Assembly (NCBI RefSeq): GCF_019059575.1 | Contig: NW_024881585.1 | Location: 253,001 to 317,000 of the forward strand | Length of the DNA: 64,000 nt | Direction of reading: 5' to 3' | Source: Amphibalanus amphitrite | Lineage: Eukaryota > Arthropoda > Thecostraca > Balanomorpha > Balanidae | Shown here: positions 43,669 through 55,095 of the stretch, in pieces | Layout of the letters: every line of letters begins with the position of its first letter | Numbering within the stretch: the first letter of the stretch is position 1 | Made by a program: the position numbers and the translations under genes | Notes under the pieces: generated by a model | Databases searched by the model: none | The model's input: only the letters and a program-made list of their open reading frames with translations | What the model was told of the DNA's origin: nothing

Positions 43669-46439
43669 CTACTCACTACGAGTGTTGACATAAGCCAGAA
43701 CAGAGCTCTTGAATTGGCCAGCGCTAGAGTTCCAAACATCTACATCACGACACGCATCTAAAAACTCGTTGCATAATAGCGGCAGTCTACAAAACATTCC
43801 TGATTTAACTGTGCTGACTCGACCATATGGGACATGAAACAGTAACCGTGCTCTCAGAGCACGAGTGGGCACTGTCAGCGGAAAATATTCGAGCAGAAAA
43901 GACGAGTCTACAGACTGGTTTTGTACATTGCGCATGAACATCAAATCATGTTGCATTCGTCGCGCCGCCAGAGAACTCAGACCGAAGTAGCGTAAGAGCT
44001 CTGCATACTCAAACGAGACATCTGACAGGCAACAGTGACTGCACAGCCACATCAAAAACTTGTGCTGGATACGCTCCACCCGCTTCATGTGTGCCTGAGC
44101 TGCTCCTCCCCATATCACGCTACAGTATTCAACTACCGACCTTACATTCGCACAGTAAGTGCTGATTATAGCCTTGCGATCGCTGCAGCTAAGACAGCGT
44201 AAGGACCTGCCGTTTTTTCCTGTCTGAAAAAATCTCATAAGTCCTAGTGCTCCGTTGGCCTTGGGTAAGATCGAATCGACATGAGGCCCGAAAGTAAGTT
44301 TTTCATCCAACAAGACACCAAGATCTCGCATTACTGTCACTCTTTCCAACACCGCGCCGTCTATCGAATATATGCCTATTACAGGAGACCGGCGCAGTGA
44401 CAACGTCAGAATCTTACACTTTGAGGGGTTAAGTGTCAGACCCCAGGACTTTGACCACCTATATAAACGATCGAGATCAGCTTGGAGGAAAGCAGTGTCT
44501 GTACAATGATCAATACAATGATCTACCCCGGTGGTACAATTTCACGTCGTCAGCAAACATGACACAGTCAGCACGGACGGCTTCTGGTAAATCGTTGATA
44601 AAAAGGGCAAACAAGAGCGGTGATAACTGGCTGCCTTCGGGGGTACCTGACGTCACAGAAACCCACGGTGAACACTGGCCATTTACAATGACCCGCTGCT
44701 CCCTTCCAGCCAGATGATTCACACCACGCAAGAGCTTTATCTGCTATATGAAACGATTTTTTGAGTTTCTGAATGAGCAACTTGTGATTGACACTTTGGA
44801 AGGCTGAAGAGTAGTCGGTGTAAATCACGTCTGTCTGAGAACCAGCAGATACATTGGTCCAGGCCGAGTGTAGCATAGTTCCCAAGTTCGATGCACATGA
44901 TCGTCCAGGAAGAAAACCGTGCTGCTTTGTAGAAAGCACAGGTCGCACGTGGTTAAAAAGCGAGTTGTAAACGACTCGCTCTAACACTTTACTAAGAAGG
45001 GGTAAAAGTGACACGGAGCGATAGTTCTTCGGACATGTTTTGCAACCCTTCTTAACCCTCGCCCGTATAGGGGGGGGGGGTCGAACGGACCCCCCCCCAT
45101 GGTTTTTCGCGAATAACTCGCGTAAAAAGCGGCCGATCGCAACGAGACTTTCAGTACCCTCGCGTCCATCAATTTTACACCTACCCTGAAAATTTCATGA
45201 CCCTGACCCCAATGACCTTTGACCTGGCTGTGACCTACTTTTCGAGACCATGTTTGGCCGGGATCGCGATTCGGCGTATGTCGGCTCGCATTAGCCGCGC
45301 GTTTGCAGTCTTTTCGTGGTTTCAAGCGTTCAAACATGTGATATGATGTTGCCCCCATGCATTAGGGGGGTGGCAAGGTCACCTGAAGGTCAGGTCAGGT
45401 CATTGACCTTTGGTGACCTCGGTTCACTTTTTCGAGTTTTATATGTTTCTAGGCCAGTTTTTGGAGCTGAATTCGAATTTAGCAACCATATGAACATTTA
45501 CGAAGTAGTTTTGGTGCCTCCGTAACATGTTACGAAGCTGTCAGAGGCGGTTGACACCTACTAGGAATACCCGGCAGGACCCCTACTGGTTGACCTGACC
45601 TGACCTGACCTGACCTGGACTAAATGCATAAAGACATCATTTGTGATCAAAACTAACATGATATTCGTGATCAGCGCCCCGAAAAACCCCTTAGCAGCCA
45701 CACTTTACGACGTTCTAACAGGTCCCGATATTCCCGACTTTTGGGTCATTGACCTGACCTGCAAGGTCAATCAATGACCTAGGACCTTAAAATTAGGTAT
45801 CATCGGCTTCCTCTCGTCACGGGCAACACGCTCGTTTTTTTCCGAGAAGCTCTAGCTTGATCAGGGGCGAAACGGCAGGGGGGGGGGTCCAACGGACCCC
45901 CCCCCCCTTATACGTTCGCGGCTGGAAAAACACCAATACGGGCGAGGGTTAAATATCGGCACAATATTCGCTCGCTTCCATATCTTCGGAACAACGCCTT
46001 GCTCCAGAGACAGTTGACAGAGCTTGGTCACAGGCACGGTAAGCTCGTCGGCACATTCCCGAATAATACGCGCGCTAATGTTATCAGGGCCGCAAGCCTT
46101 GTGCCGATTCACACTCTCAAGTATCGCCTTCACAGTGTCAGCACATACATCGAACGATGTCAGTCTATCAATGGGGTAATCGACTGTCTGTGGGTACATT
46201 GCAACATGGGGATCTACAAACTTGGATGCAAAGGTACGGTTTAAAAGGCTGGCCTTCTCTATATCGCTGGTGACCTTACGATTACCGTCGATGAGAAATG
46301 TCATTGCACATTTTTTGCCTTTAAGACATTTCAAAAAAGACCAAAATCGCTTTGGGTTAGTTCTCAGATCACCAATCAGTCCTTTCAAGTAACCATAAAA
46401 ACGAGAGCCAGCTAGTTGTTTAAAGACGCGGCGCTGCAC
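43669..46439 (-). pseudogene. 2A-carrying non-LTR element: reverse transcriptase part, broken and split
   Basis: Read from 46439 downward, the linker NPKRFWSFLKCLKGKKCA and the RT start (KACGPDNISARIIRECADEL, WKRANIVPIF) run to 45952, where a family B TTAA element is inserted. RT resumes at 45051 with SLLPLLSKVLERVV, HGFLPGRSCASNLGT and the catalytic TDYSSAFQSVNHKLL. A frameshift precedes SGTPEGSQLSPLLFALFIND and MFADDVKLYHRG (FADD catalytic motif, near 44550). A last part (VMRDLGVLLDEKLTFGPHV, SVVEYCSVIWGGAAQAHMKR) gives the thumb region, ending at 43669. Frameshifts near 44720 and 44420 inactivate it. Motif wording fits the CR1/L2/Jockey group. Confidence 0.9.
45052..45952 (+). mobile_element. 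TTAA element, family B, inserted in a reverse transcriptase gene
   Basis: TTAA at 45052-45055 and 45949-45952. The ends TTAACCCTCGCCCGTATAGG and CCAATACGGGCGAGGGTTAA are inverted repeats; 901 bp in all. G-run/TCGAACGGA/C-run hairpins lie next to both ends. The interior is the same as 10311-11217, including the longest GACCT pentamer run (five in a row near 45590). The reading frame of the host reverse transcriptase is continuous across the site when the element and one TTAA are ignored, which fixes the insertion exactly. Confidence 0.92.
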
Positions 46440-46477
46440 ACGGAAAGCCGCCTCGGTCTCGGGCGTTCTCGTCCTGT

Positions 46478-47590
46478 TCAGAGCTCGATGAGCCGCCTCC
46501 TTTTGTGCCAGCTGGGCTGCCCACGAAGCTCCCGGTCGAACCAGGCTGGGTGTCGCCTACTCAGCGTCACCGAGGGCATGGGATCTCTGATGGCCGATGT
46601 GAGCACGTCGTAAAACTTCTCGGTGGCATCGTCCACCGGCAGATTGTTCAGCAGCGACCACGGGACCAGCCTCAGCGCGGCGCGCATGCCATCCCAGTCG
46701 GCACGCTTGTAGTTAAGCGCCTTACTTCTGGTCACTTGTGGCGTTGGGAGGGTGACCGCTCGGAACTCACAAACCACCTCTAGATGGTCGGAGGGGAATG
46801 TTCCGTCCCGAACAGTTGTCTCCGTCTGTAGCGCCGTAGTCAGCACCAGGTCCAAGAAGTTGGGGCCGCGGGTCGGCTGTGTGACGTGCTGTCGGAGCCT
46901 GGCGAGCTGGCAGCCGTCCAAGAAGTCAATAGCTCGACGGGAGCGGCGCTGGAGAGCTGGGACAGCCCATCCTGCGTCTGACGTCTCCCATGTGACCTCA
47001 GGAACATTGAAGTCACCGAGTGCTAGAAGGGCTTTGGACGGGACAGCGGCAGCGATGTTCTGTAGTGCGGCCACGGTTGCCGTCACGGCTGCTGAGTCGT
47101 CTGGTGGACAGTAGCATACAGCCATTAGTAGGGCTTGAGATGACTTAATCTCTACTACCATCATTTCAGCTCGGTCGGTCTCGAGATCTTCCCTCCTCAC
47201 GGGGCTGAGAGATGCCTCGATCATGCAGGCAACTCCACCTCCGACTCGGCCGACACGATCCCTCCGGTGCAGCGTGTGTGAGGGCAGCGCAGATTCAATC
47301 TCTGAGGAGTCGACTGATGAGTTCAACCAGGTTTCGGTCCATGCGATGATACTAAACTTCTGCAGCGCAGGAGCCGACTGTCTTAGATCTCCAAACTTGT
47401 TTTTTAGACTTTGTACAATTTGAAGAATGAGCGACAGCCTACGCTCGCTTTTAATTCCGATTGCTGGGCCGGGGTTGAGCTCGACATCTCCCGATAGAGA
47501 TATCATTCTTGAGCACTGGTAGGATGCGTCCGTCTTGGCATCATACGGAGTCCGACGCTGGCAATACCTCCCACTACGTTGTAATTCCAC
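46478..47590 (-). CDS. 2A-carrying non-LTR element: N-terminal 2A peptide and endonuclease ORF
   Basis: The 370-codon frame starts with an N-terminus ending in the 2A motif GDVELNPGP (residues 34-42). An apurinic-type endonuclease follows: FSIIAWTETWLNSSVDSSE (catalytic Glu), RRDRVGRVGGGVACMIE, AVCYCPPDDSAAV, LALGDFNVPEVTW (catalytic Asp-x-Asn) and FPSDHLEVVCEF (SDH). It cuts target DNA to prime reverse transcription. The frame ends near HPAWFDRELRGQPSWHKRR, where a frameshift of about 46460 separates it from the reverse transcriptase part. The start is uncertain: the frame may have continued upstream beyond 47590 in the ancestral element. Confidence 0.88.
   Translation of the reverse strand: MELQRSGRYCQRRTPYDAKTDASYQCSRMISLSGDVELNPGPAIGIKSERRLSLILQIVQSLKNKFGDLRQSAPALQKFSIIAWTETWLNSSVDSSEIESALPSHTLHRRDRVGRVGGGVACMIEASLSPVRREDLETDRAEMMVVEIKSSQALLMAVCYCPPDDSAAVTATVAALQNIAAAVPSKALLALGDFNVPEVTWETSDAGWAVPALQRRSRRAIDFLDGCQLARLRQHVTQPTRGPNFLDLVLTTALQTETTVRDGTFPSDHLEVVCEFRAVTLPTPQVTRSKALNYKRADWDGMRAALRLVPWSLLNNLPVDDATEKFYDVLTSAIRDPMPSVTLSRRHPAWFDRELRGQPSWHKRRRLIEL
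47465..47488 (-). other. 2A ribosome-skipping peptide motif DVELNPGP
   Basis: The codons spell D-V-E-L-N-P-G-P, the complete D-x-E-x-N-P-G-P consensus at which ribosomes skip the final Gly-Pro bond. Its place just ahead of the endonuclease matches known 2A motifs in CR1/L2-type elements of marine invertebrates. The residues before it (MISLSG) are short of the long hydrophobic stretch of some active 2As, so activity is unproven. Confidence 0.85.
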
Positions 47591-47640
47591 TACGTTGTAA
47601 TATAACCAAGAGTTATCAGTTATGTGAGAGCAACAACTGA

Positions 47641-48822
47641 AAGCCTCGAGCCCCGTTGGGGGGAGGGGGCGCGAAACAGCTCCCTCTCCTTTTCAGTCGA
47701 TATCTCCTAAAGTATAGCGTAGGTCGCCACCAAACTTTCAAGACCCCTCCGGGCATCATTTTACACCTTGTGACCAAATTTTTCCAGAGCTCTTATGATA
47801 GGTTAGTCACAAATGACGTCAGAGTGGTCATTTTCGACCCAATAAAAGGTTTAGCGGGAAGAGCTGTCACGCTTACAGTTTTGAAGATAGCAAAAAATAG
47901 GTATTCAAGATAAAAAAGATGTAAAATAAACAGCGCTACAAAACTGCCAACTCTGATTTCTAAACAAAAATTGATTTCAACCATCAAAACTATAGAAGTA
48001 TCAAGTATAACACCCCGAAAATACCAACAACATTCAAAATTGCAGCTGGAATATATGTTATAGAACTATCTGCTCTAGATATGCCAAACGTAAACTCGAC
48101 AACTCCATTTTTAGCAAAGTTATGGCAAAAAAAAAAACTACTCAAAATGTATTTCGTTAAATTTTCAAACTCAATTTTTAGCCGTCACAGAACACACAGA
48201 GCAAGCCAAAGACCACCATTGGATTTCCCGTGATGAGCTGCGTCGAATATATCCCTTTTATGCAAAATATCAACTTTGAAATTTAACCTTTTTTGACCTG
48301 ACCTTGACCTGACCTCCACCAGAACGTAATCTAAACCGGCCCCAATGGCCGTCTAGCCCACACCATTGAATTTTTAATGTAAAATTGACCATAAAACATG
48401 TATCAGCGACCCTAGCAATTAGCATAGTTGGGTTCATACTGTGACCATTAGTGACCTGACCTCTTTGACCTGACCTGGCATCAGTGACCTCTTTAAGCAA
48501 CATATGTATTGGGCAACCACGCTCCATCGATGTTTTTCGATAACATGCCTTTTATTTGATGTGTTAACTGACTGTAACGCATTCCTTAGACTAAATCGGT
48601 GAAAAATGCAACCTTTGACCTGACTTGTGACGTCATGGGTTGCACCTAGGTCAACGAAACCTGGTAACAAGGTTCGATAGCCCCTGGTGGGGCTATCGAA
48701 CGAACGTTCTTCGAATTTTCAAAATCGGTCGGTAACTTTCCGAGATCTCAGGTGGAGGACGAAACGGCTGCACCACCCCATCAGGTGGCAGGGTCCACCA
48801 ATAGCCCAACGGGGCGCGAATT
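47641..48822 (+). mobile_element. TTAA-type element, family G (GCCCCGTTGGG termini)
   Basis: The left 'tcgaGCCCCGTTGGGG' and right 'CCCAACGGGGCgcgaatt' are inverted copies. The right outer bases (GCGCGAATT) resemble the TTAATTCGCG of family E ends, so a TTAA flank is likely but decayed on the left. The subterminal tract is G-rich, and 'cagtcgatatctcctaaagt' and TGACCTGACC clusters occur inside. 48650-48705 holds a short palindrome around 'gataGCCCCTGGTGGGGCtatc'. Confidence 0.65.
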
Positions 48823-49032
48823 ATTTACTCATTCATACAGTGTCATTTATTTTGAGAACACCTTTCTCACGCCATGACATGGTCCTCTCGTAATAGATCG
48901 AGATGAGGAGAGTGTTTTCACGCCTCCTTATGCACGGCTCTAGTGTCATTGAGCTATCAACTGTCAGCGTTTTTCGGACAATGAAGGAAGGCTTTTGGTC
49001 GTTTTTAGGTAAGATCTTGGGTCAGATCATTT

Positions 49033-49625
49033 CAGTGGCGGATCAAGAGGGAGGGCATAGGGGCCATTCTCCCCCCTTGGGCCTCCCGGGGGCCCATCAC
49101 GGAGTTTTTTTTTAATTCATCAAGGAGGTCACCGACGGGAGCTTTAACCCAGAGGTCTCCTAAGGGGGCACCATCCAGAAGGTCTATCGGAATAGGGTAC
49201 CGTTTTCGGGGTCTGGCCCGGAGGCCCATTTCTGTCCCTCGCCTCGTTTTTTTTTAGTTTAGTTGAGTTTTTTAGTTTTTAGTTTTATAGGTATTGTCCA
49301 TCTATTTCCATCCCGAGGTCCGCGGGGGCACCATCTCGAGTTCTCAGGGGGCACTATCCCGAGTTCTCGGCAGGCACCATCCCAAGGTCGGAGAGGGCAC
49401 CATCTCGAGGGTCCGGGGCACCATCCCAAGGTCTCCGGCGGCACCATCGCGAGGTCTGGGGGCACCATCCCGAGGTCTCCGGGGGCACCATTCCAAGTTT
49501 CCAGGGCCACTTTTCCGAAATCCGAGGTCTGAAGGAGCACTCTCCCCGGGTCTGAGGGGGCACCATCTCGAAGTCTCAGGGGCACCATCCCAAGGTCTCA
49601 GGGGCACCATCCCGAGGTCTCAGGG
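49033..49625. mobile_element. hAT-like left end plus GGCACCATCCCGAGG minisatellite
   Basis: CAGTGGCGGATCAAGAGGG at 49033 is a hAT-type terminus. From about 49315 to 49625 there are about 14 imperfect units of roughly 21-24 bp of the type 'ggggcaccatcccgaggtct'. No matching right end was found before the family C element at 49631. Frames through the array on both strands are repeat artefacts. Confidence 0.6.
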
Positions 49626-49630
49626 GCCGT

Positions 49631-50617
49631 TTGATCCGCGCCGTCCTGGGGGGGGGGGGCGTTTTTACGCCCCCTAGGTTTTTCGCGAATATCTCAAAAA
49701 CGGCGACGCGTAGCGCCGCTGTTTTAGATACACCCGTTCCGACATCTTTTTCGCACATGCTATGAAAATTTCAGATCCCGGTTATTCAAGGTCAGGTCAC
49801 CATGTAACGTCAAGTGACCTTACCTCAGAAAAGGTTAGAAAGCTCGCTGTAGCTACACCGACTGAGCGATCACTTTGAAACTTTCAGTATGTATAAAATG
49901 GTTATCTCGTTTTTATATATCTGTGAGTTGTGACCTAAGGTGAGGTCAATTTTGCGACTGCTCCATATAAGTCAATGGGAGAAAATTGAAATGAGCCTCT
50001 TTTGGCCGAATGTCGTTCTACACCCTCTCAAACATCGGTTCATACCTATGTAAACATGACACTCTGAATCGGAAATTGCACCTGTACCCCCTTTGTGTGC
50101 CCCTGAGGTCATCTCAGGTCATGAAAGATCTTCAGCAGTTTTTTTACTATAACTTTTGATTTGACAGAGACGTGCTAGAGCGGTGAAAACACGGGGGCTA
50201 AACCGTTGATCTGAGGTCAAATTTGAGGTCAATCAGAGCGGTGCCCCCTGGGGGCTAAACCGTTGATCTGAGGTCAAATTTGAGGACAGGTTGGCGAAAG
50301 AGCGTTAAAAGAGCTATCGAATGCGCTTTTCCACGGCGCTGTAGCCCTATTGGTTCCAGAGTTAGCTGTCGGATGTTTAAAATCGTTGAAATCGACAAAA
50401 TTTGACCTTTGATGAGCTCTGGTGACCTGACCTTTTCCTTGACCTTAAAATGACCGAGTGATTTCCTTCTTATTTTTGACGCTCTTTGGATTGCCGCTTA
50501 CCACGTGTCGCTGCGTGGCCCAGGAGCCGAGTTAGACGGAGGGGCGTAAAACGCCCCCCCCCCCCTTCCCCTAAGCACTCGACGGAAAGTTCATGCCACC
50601 AACACGGCGCGGGTGAA
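49631..50617 (+). mobile_element. TTAA-type element, family C, diverged copy
   Basis: Left TTGATCCGCGCCGTCCTGGGG, right 'aacacggcgcgggtgaatt'; both TTAA sites have decayed. The interior matches 11877-13056: 'gtttttcgcgaatatctcaaaaacggcg', 'aaggtcaggtcacca', 'atataagtcaatgggagaaaattgaaatg', 'gctatcgaatgcgcttttcc'. A segment of about 46 bp ('gggggctaaaccgttgatct' and the following bases) is tandemly duplicated at about 50190-50285. Confidence 0.78.
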
Positions 50618-52150
50618 TTGTTATGTTAGCTAGCTCCTGTTGTAAGCTGTGGAGTCGTGGACCAGAGGCCAGTTTTACCAAAAAATACCAGCCGGCCGCC
50701 GAAATAAAATATCCAGCCGAAAAAAATAGCCGCCACACAGCCACGAGTTTCACCAACAAAAAAATTCCAGCCAACATCGGCCGGAAATATTTGTCGCCGG
50801 CAGTCAGCTGATATTTTGATATCGATAATGGTCAAGGAGATTGATAAATTATTTAAAACATGTTTCAAAAGTAAAGTTAAGCGTGTTTTTTAATGCAAAT
50901 ACAACAAAGATTTAGAAATATTATTATTGGAAAACATAACATATATTTTTAAGAGTTGTAACCACAAAATAGACCATAATAAACTTGCCAATACAAGACC
51001 ACCAAATTGTAAACCTACGTCATTTATGACGGTCATGATAGGAAGCGTGCGTTTTAGTGGATCTTTTTTTCCTGTCAGCCTATTATATTTCATTTTTACG
51101 ATACCTTCAACTTGCAATTAACCTTTTTGTCTGCTTTTAGTCGCACCTTGTAGAAAATAATCGTGTCGAACGTGCACGCAATGTATAGACCCCCACTCCC
51201 ACCTTTTATGAGGTGGGGACTATAATAGATGGGACCCGCTCCCGACGGATCTGGGAGTCGCACCTCTTTCCTAGATGTCAAAAGAGTGAGGAAGAAGCGG
51301 CAAACATTGTTCCCAGAGGCGCCACCTGTAGCTGGACGGACAGTTCCGCTGCCGAGCGAGTGAACTGCGGTGCTGCGAGGCGGCTTCGCGCGCACTGCAT
51401 TACACCTACTTCTAGGACCAAGAGGGCTAAGGATTCGCCAAGGCCTATATAAAGCCTTGTGCCAAGGCGGGTGTCATACCTCAGGAAGATACCTACCCAG
51501 ATTAACTGCGCCGCGGTCATTGCAGGGCTGAGGGCGGTCGTTCGCCCCATTTCGGCGAGGTGGAGGTCATGCTGCCCGGCTAGGTGGCTTAAGCCGATAT
51601 GCAGGCCCCGTTTGCCGGGCCCGGTCAAGACGAAGGAACGCCACACAGCACACAATATAAGCTCCGGCCCCGCTACACTGGTCCGGCTCGTAACAATACC
51701 TGCGCTAGCTTCGTCGACCGTCGTTCGACTGCGCCCAGTACCGCTCAGTGGAGAGTCCTGCCGAACTCATCCACGTGTGCCGAGACCATTCGTTGCGCAC
51801 GGACACAATCGTCCGACGGAGACCGCTTTACATGATGATCGCGTGGTGACCACCTTTTCGCCGGCTTCCACGCCCAGTCGAGCCGTCTGGCTACGCCCCA
51901 ACCAAATGATCGTTCTAAGCCTTTCGACTGGTTTGCAAAACTCGGGTCTAATATCGAAGTATTTGGGAGTTAGGACACGTTAAATCCGTGTTCATGAACA
52001 AATATACATTATGCAACTAAAAACGCGTTACTTACTTTAACTTTTCTAGGCTGATGACAAGGTAAACACCTATTCATTGTAATATTTCTAAAATGTAAAT
52101 AAATCATGAGCGATGAGCGTAAAAAGGTGAAAAAAGCGATCAACTAGAAG
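50618..52150. other. No gene recognised
   Basis: 50618-51200 is AT-rich without features. 51200-51990 is GC-richer and carries overlapping frames on both strands (125 codons minus at 51278-51655, 174 codons plus at 51459-51983) with no recognisable motif. I do not call a gene. Confidence 0.45.
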
Positions 52151-53671
52151 CTAGTGTGGAAATCCACTGACGTAGGTCGCCTCGTACTGGCGCAGCTCGT
52201 ACAGCGGCACCGGCGTCTCCCGCACCCGGCCGTCCGCCTTGCCCGCCTGCGCCATCAGCCGCTGGAAATGGCTGCGCTGCCGCTCAAACATTAGCGTGAC
52301 CGCCCGGCCGGCCCGGCTGACGCGCGCCGTCCGACGCACGCAGTGTGCCTTCAACAGCGCCGGGGTGTCGTACGACACGACCGCGTCCACGGCGTCCACG
52401 TCAATACCGCGCGCCATAGCCTCGAGCACACCAGCGCGGCCATCAGCTAGCGCGCGCCGCCGCTGGCCCGCCGGCACTGTCCCAGGGAACTCAGCCTCGC
52501 GCGCGCCCAGCACCGACAGCGGTAGCTCCAGCTAGTGCGCCGCCTCGTTCCAGTTGACCAACACGAGCGAGCGCCGCCAGTCGGGCTGTCGGAGCAAACT
52601 GTGCATCAGCAGCGGCTTCAGCGGCTGCGGCGCCACCACGTTGAACGACTCGCTCAGCTCGGCCGGCGTGGTGAACCTGCCGACGAACTGACCGGGCAGT
52701 GCGACGGCGGCGGCCGCCGTGCCGGCCACCAGCAGTCGCGGCTGGAACAGCGACATTCGCTCCAGCTTCTCCGGCCTCCGGGTTCTGTGACAGGGTGGCC
52801 AAAAACGGCAGCTTCTGCAGCGGCAGGTGAGGCGCAGGCCCGCGCAGGCGCGCAGACGGCGGCGGCCGTCAGCCGGCCGGCGATGCAGGGCGGCGGGCCG
52901 TGGCCGCCGCCACCCGCTCCACCGCTTTCAGCCAGCCCGTCTCGGCCATCTCGATCACCCGGTCGGCTTCGTCGATCACCAGGTAGCGCAGGTGCGCTAG
53001 CGAGAAGCCCTCGGCGCTGGTTATGTGATCCATCAGCCAGCCGGGGGTGCTCACCACGATCAGCCAGGGAGACCGGGCCGCGCGGCCCCACCGCCACCAG
53101 TTGGTGCCCCCCTCGTGCCACTGTGTCTCCACTCAGCAGCCGGACGCAGAGCGGCGTGTCGGCGTCGTACTGGCGGAACATGGCGGGCACCTGAGCGGGC
53201 AGCGCCTGTGTGGGTAGCACAGCTAGCGCGCGCACCCGGCGGCCGGCGCACCGCGGCGCCGCGCCTGCACCAGCGGAAGCACGAACGTCAGCGTCTTACC
53301 GCGACCGGCCGGCGCCGAGACGCAGAGGTCGGCCGGTGGCAGCGGCGACTCTGCGGCCGCAAGCAGCTCGGGCAGCACCGTCACCTGCACCAGGAACACC
53401 TGTTCGATGCCCTCGGCCGCCAGCCGGGCGCGCAGCTCGGGGCAGAGCGCCGGCAGATTGGCCAACGCCGGCCGCCGGTCGCCAATCGGCTGCGGGTGCG
53501 CCAGCCAGTCGGGCAGCGCACGCGGTGCACGGCCTGTCGGCTCGAGCGCTCCACCTCGTCCAGCACGATGAAGTCGTCCGCGGCGGCGTCTCCGTCCGAC
53601 TCGGAGGTTTCCTCACTGTTGTTATTGGCGACGGCGGCTGCCGCTGTGCGCTCAGTCAGGTCGGCCATCAT
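52151..53671 (-). pseudogene. DDX51-like DEAD-box RNA helicase, intron-less and frameshifted
   Basis: The minus strand carries, in the right order but in different frames, a DEAD-box helicase most like DDX51/Dbp6 of ribosome assembly. An acidic N-terminus (NNNSEETSESDGDAAADDF) leads to DLCVSAPAGRGKTLTFVLPL (motif I), RALAVLPTQAL (Ia), [13 protein letters not shown] (Ib region), [14 protein letters not shown] (motif II, DEAD), FLATLSQNPE in the place of the SAT motif, SLVLVNWNEA (start of domain 2), MARGIDVDAVDAVVSYD (motif V) and CVRRTARVSRAG (motif VI, normally HRxGRxxR). Frameshifts occur near 53610, 53230, 53130, 52770 and 52510. The SAT serine is lost and motif VI is altered. No introns interrupt the series, which suggests a processed retrocopy; no poly-A tract is left. 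Confidence 0.8.
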
Positions 53672-54715
53672 AGCAACACTCGCCGATGATTGGCGTCATC
53701 GAAACCGTCGGACGACGGTGGATTCACCACCGTTTTTGCAGCAGAGACTGGAAAAACCTCAGCAATAAACAAGGAAAAACTTCACAACATGCCACAGCCC
53801 GCAATTGTGCATATTGTCATGATATTTCTCACATGACAGAAAATATTGGCTGCTTTATTCTAGGAACTGGCATGAAAACATAAGCTACAATCAAGCTAAG
53901 TGAATTATTATTGTATTTCAACATGAGACTGGGAAAAAATCCTTGTCACAACATGAGACTGGGAAAAAATCCTTGTCACTGTCAACATGACCAGTGTAAC
54001 GGACGGGCTGCATGAACATTTCGGCGCATGATCTGAAAACTCTGTGTGCAGAAATTTCAGCGCTGAGGTGAACAACTAACATTTCGGCCGCAATTTGCCT
54101 GGTTCCTCCACAATTTAGCAAAACGAACTCACAATACTTACAGCCAGTTTTAACATGACCCCTGCATGACTCATGCATGCAACATACACATGCATTCAAT
54201 ATCAGCACAGTGCACACACAACAGTTATGGATTCATTTACATTTTACAACAATACTATTATTTTATTTTCCTTCAATATTGGCAGCATGACTTGCTGAGT
54301 TCAGAGGCACAATCTTATGACAGCATTCAGGAAGTTTGTTCGGATTCGCAACCATGCAAACTTTGCACGTTTTGCTTCAAAAACAAGCCTTTATACATTT
54401 CTTTCATGCTATTCAATTTCTTTTTTTTTTAATTTATTGTCATTTATCTTGAAAATCTTGCCATTTTGGTCTTAGCAATGTCAATGCACCTTCCCTATTC
54501 CGCACAGCTCAAGAAGTTCCACCCAAAAGTAGTAGTGGTATCAGTAGCTGGCGCCTTGCAATGTCAAATGTAGCTGAATATGTGAAAACAGGGACATATT
54601 TATTTAAAATCTTGAGTCCAATGAGCCTACCCTCTCTGCCTCTCCTTCCAACATTTCTTCAAGCACCTTCAACTTTCGAAAATGACCTTCCATCATTATT
54701 TTCCCTTCCCTCCAG
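53672..54715. other. No gene seen; AT-rich
   Basis: A 31-bp tandem duplication ('acatgagactgggaaaaaatccttgtca') occurs at about 53921-53980. Otherwise no recognisable content. Confidence 0.5.
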
Positions 54716-55064
54716 TCTTTCTTCTCTCTCTATCTCTCTTTCTCCCTCTCTCTCCCATCTCTCTCCCTCTCCCTCTCTCTCCCTCTCCCTCCCTCTCCCT
54801 CCCTCTTTCTCTTCCACTCTCTCTCTCTCCCTCTCTCTCCCTCTTTCTCGTCCACTCTCTCTCTCTCCTCTCTCTCTTTCTCTCCCTCTCTCTCCCTCTC
54901 TCTCCATCTCCCTCTCTCTCCCTCTCTCTCCATCCCCCTCTCTTCCTCTATCTCCCTCTTTCTCTTCCGCTCTCTCTCTCCTCTCTCTCTCCTTCTCTCG
55001 CTCTTCCTCTCTCTTCCCTCGCTCTCCCTCTCCCCTCTCTCTCCCTCTCCCCTCTCTCTCCCTC

Positions 55065-55095
<31 letters not shown>

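Noticed and set aside
49259-49677. Frames of about 90-127 codons with repeated PRSPGAPS/GAPSRG or WCP motifs
   Set aside because: Minisatellite translation in both directions.
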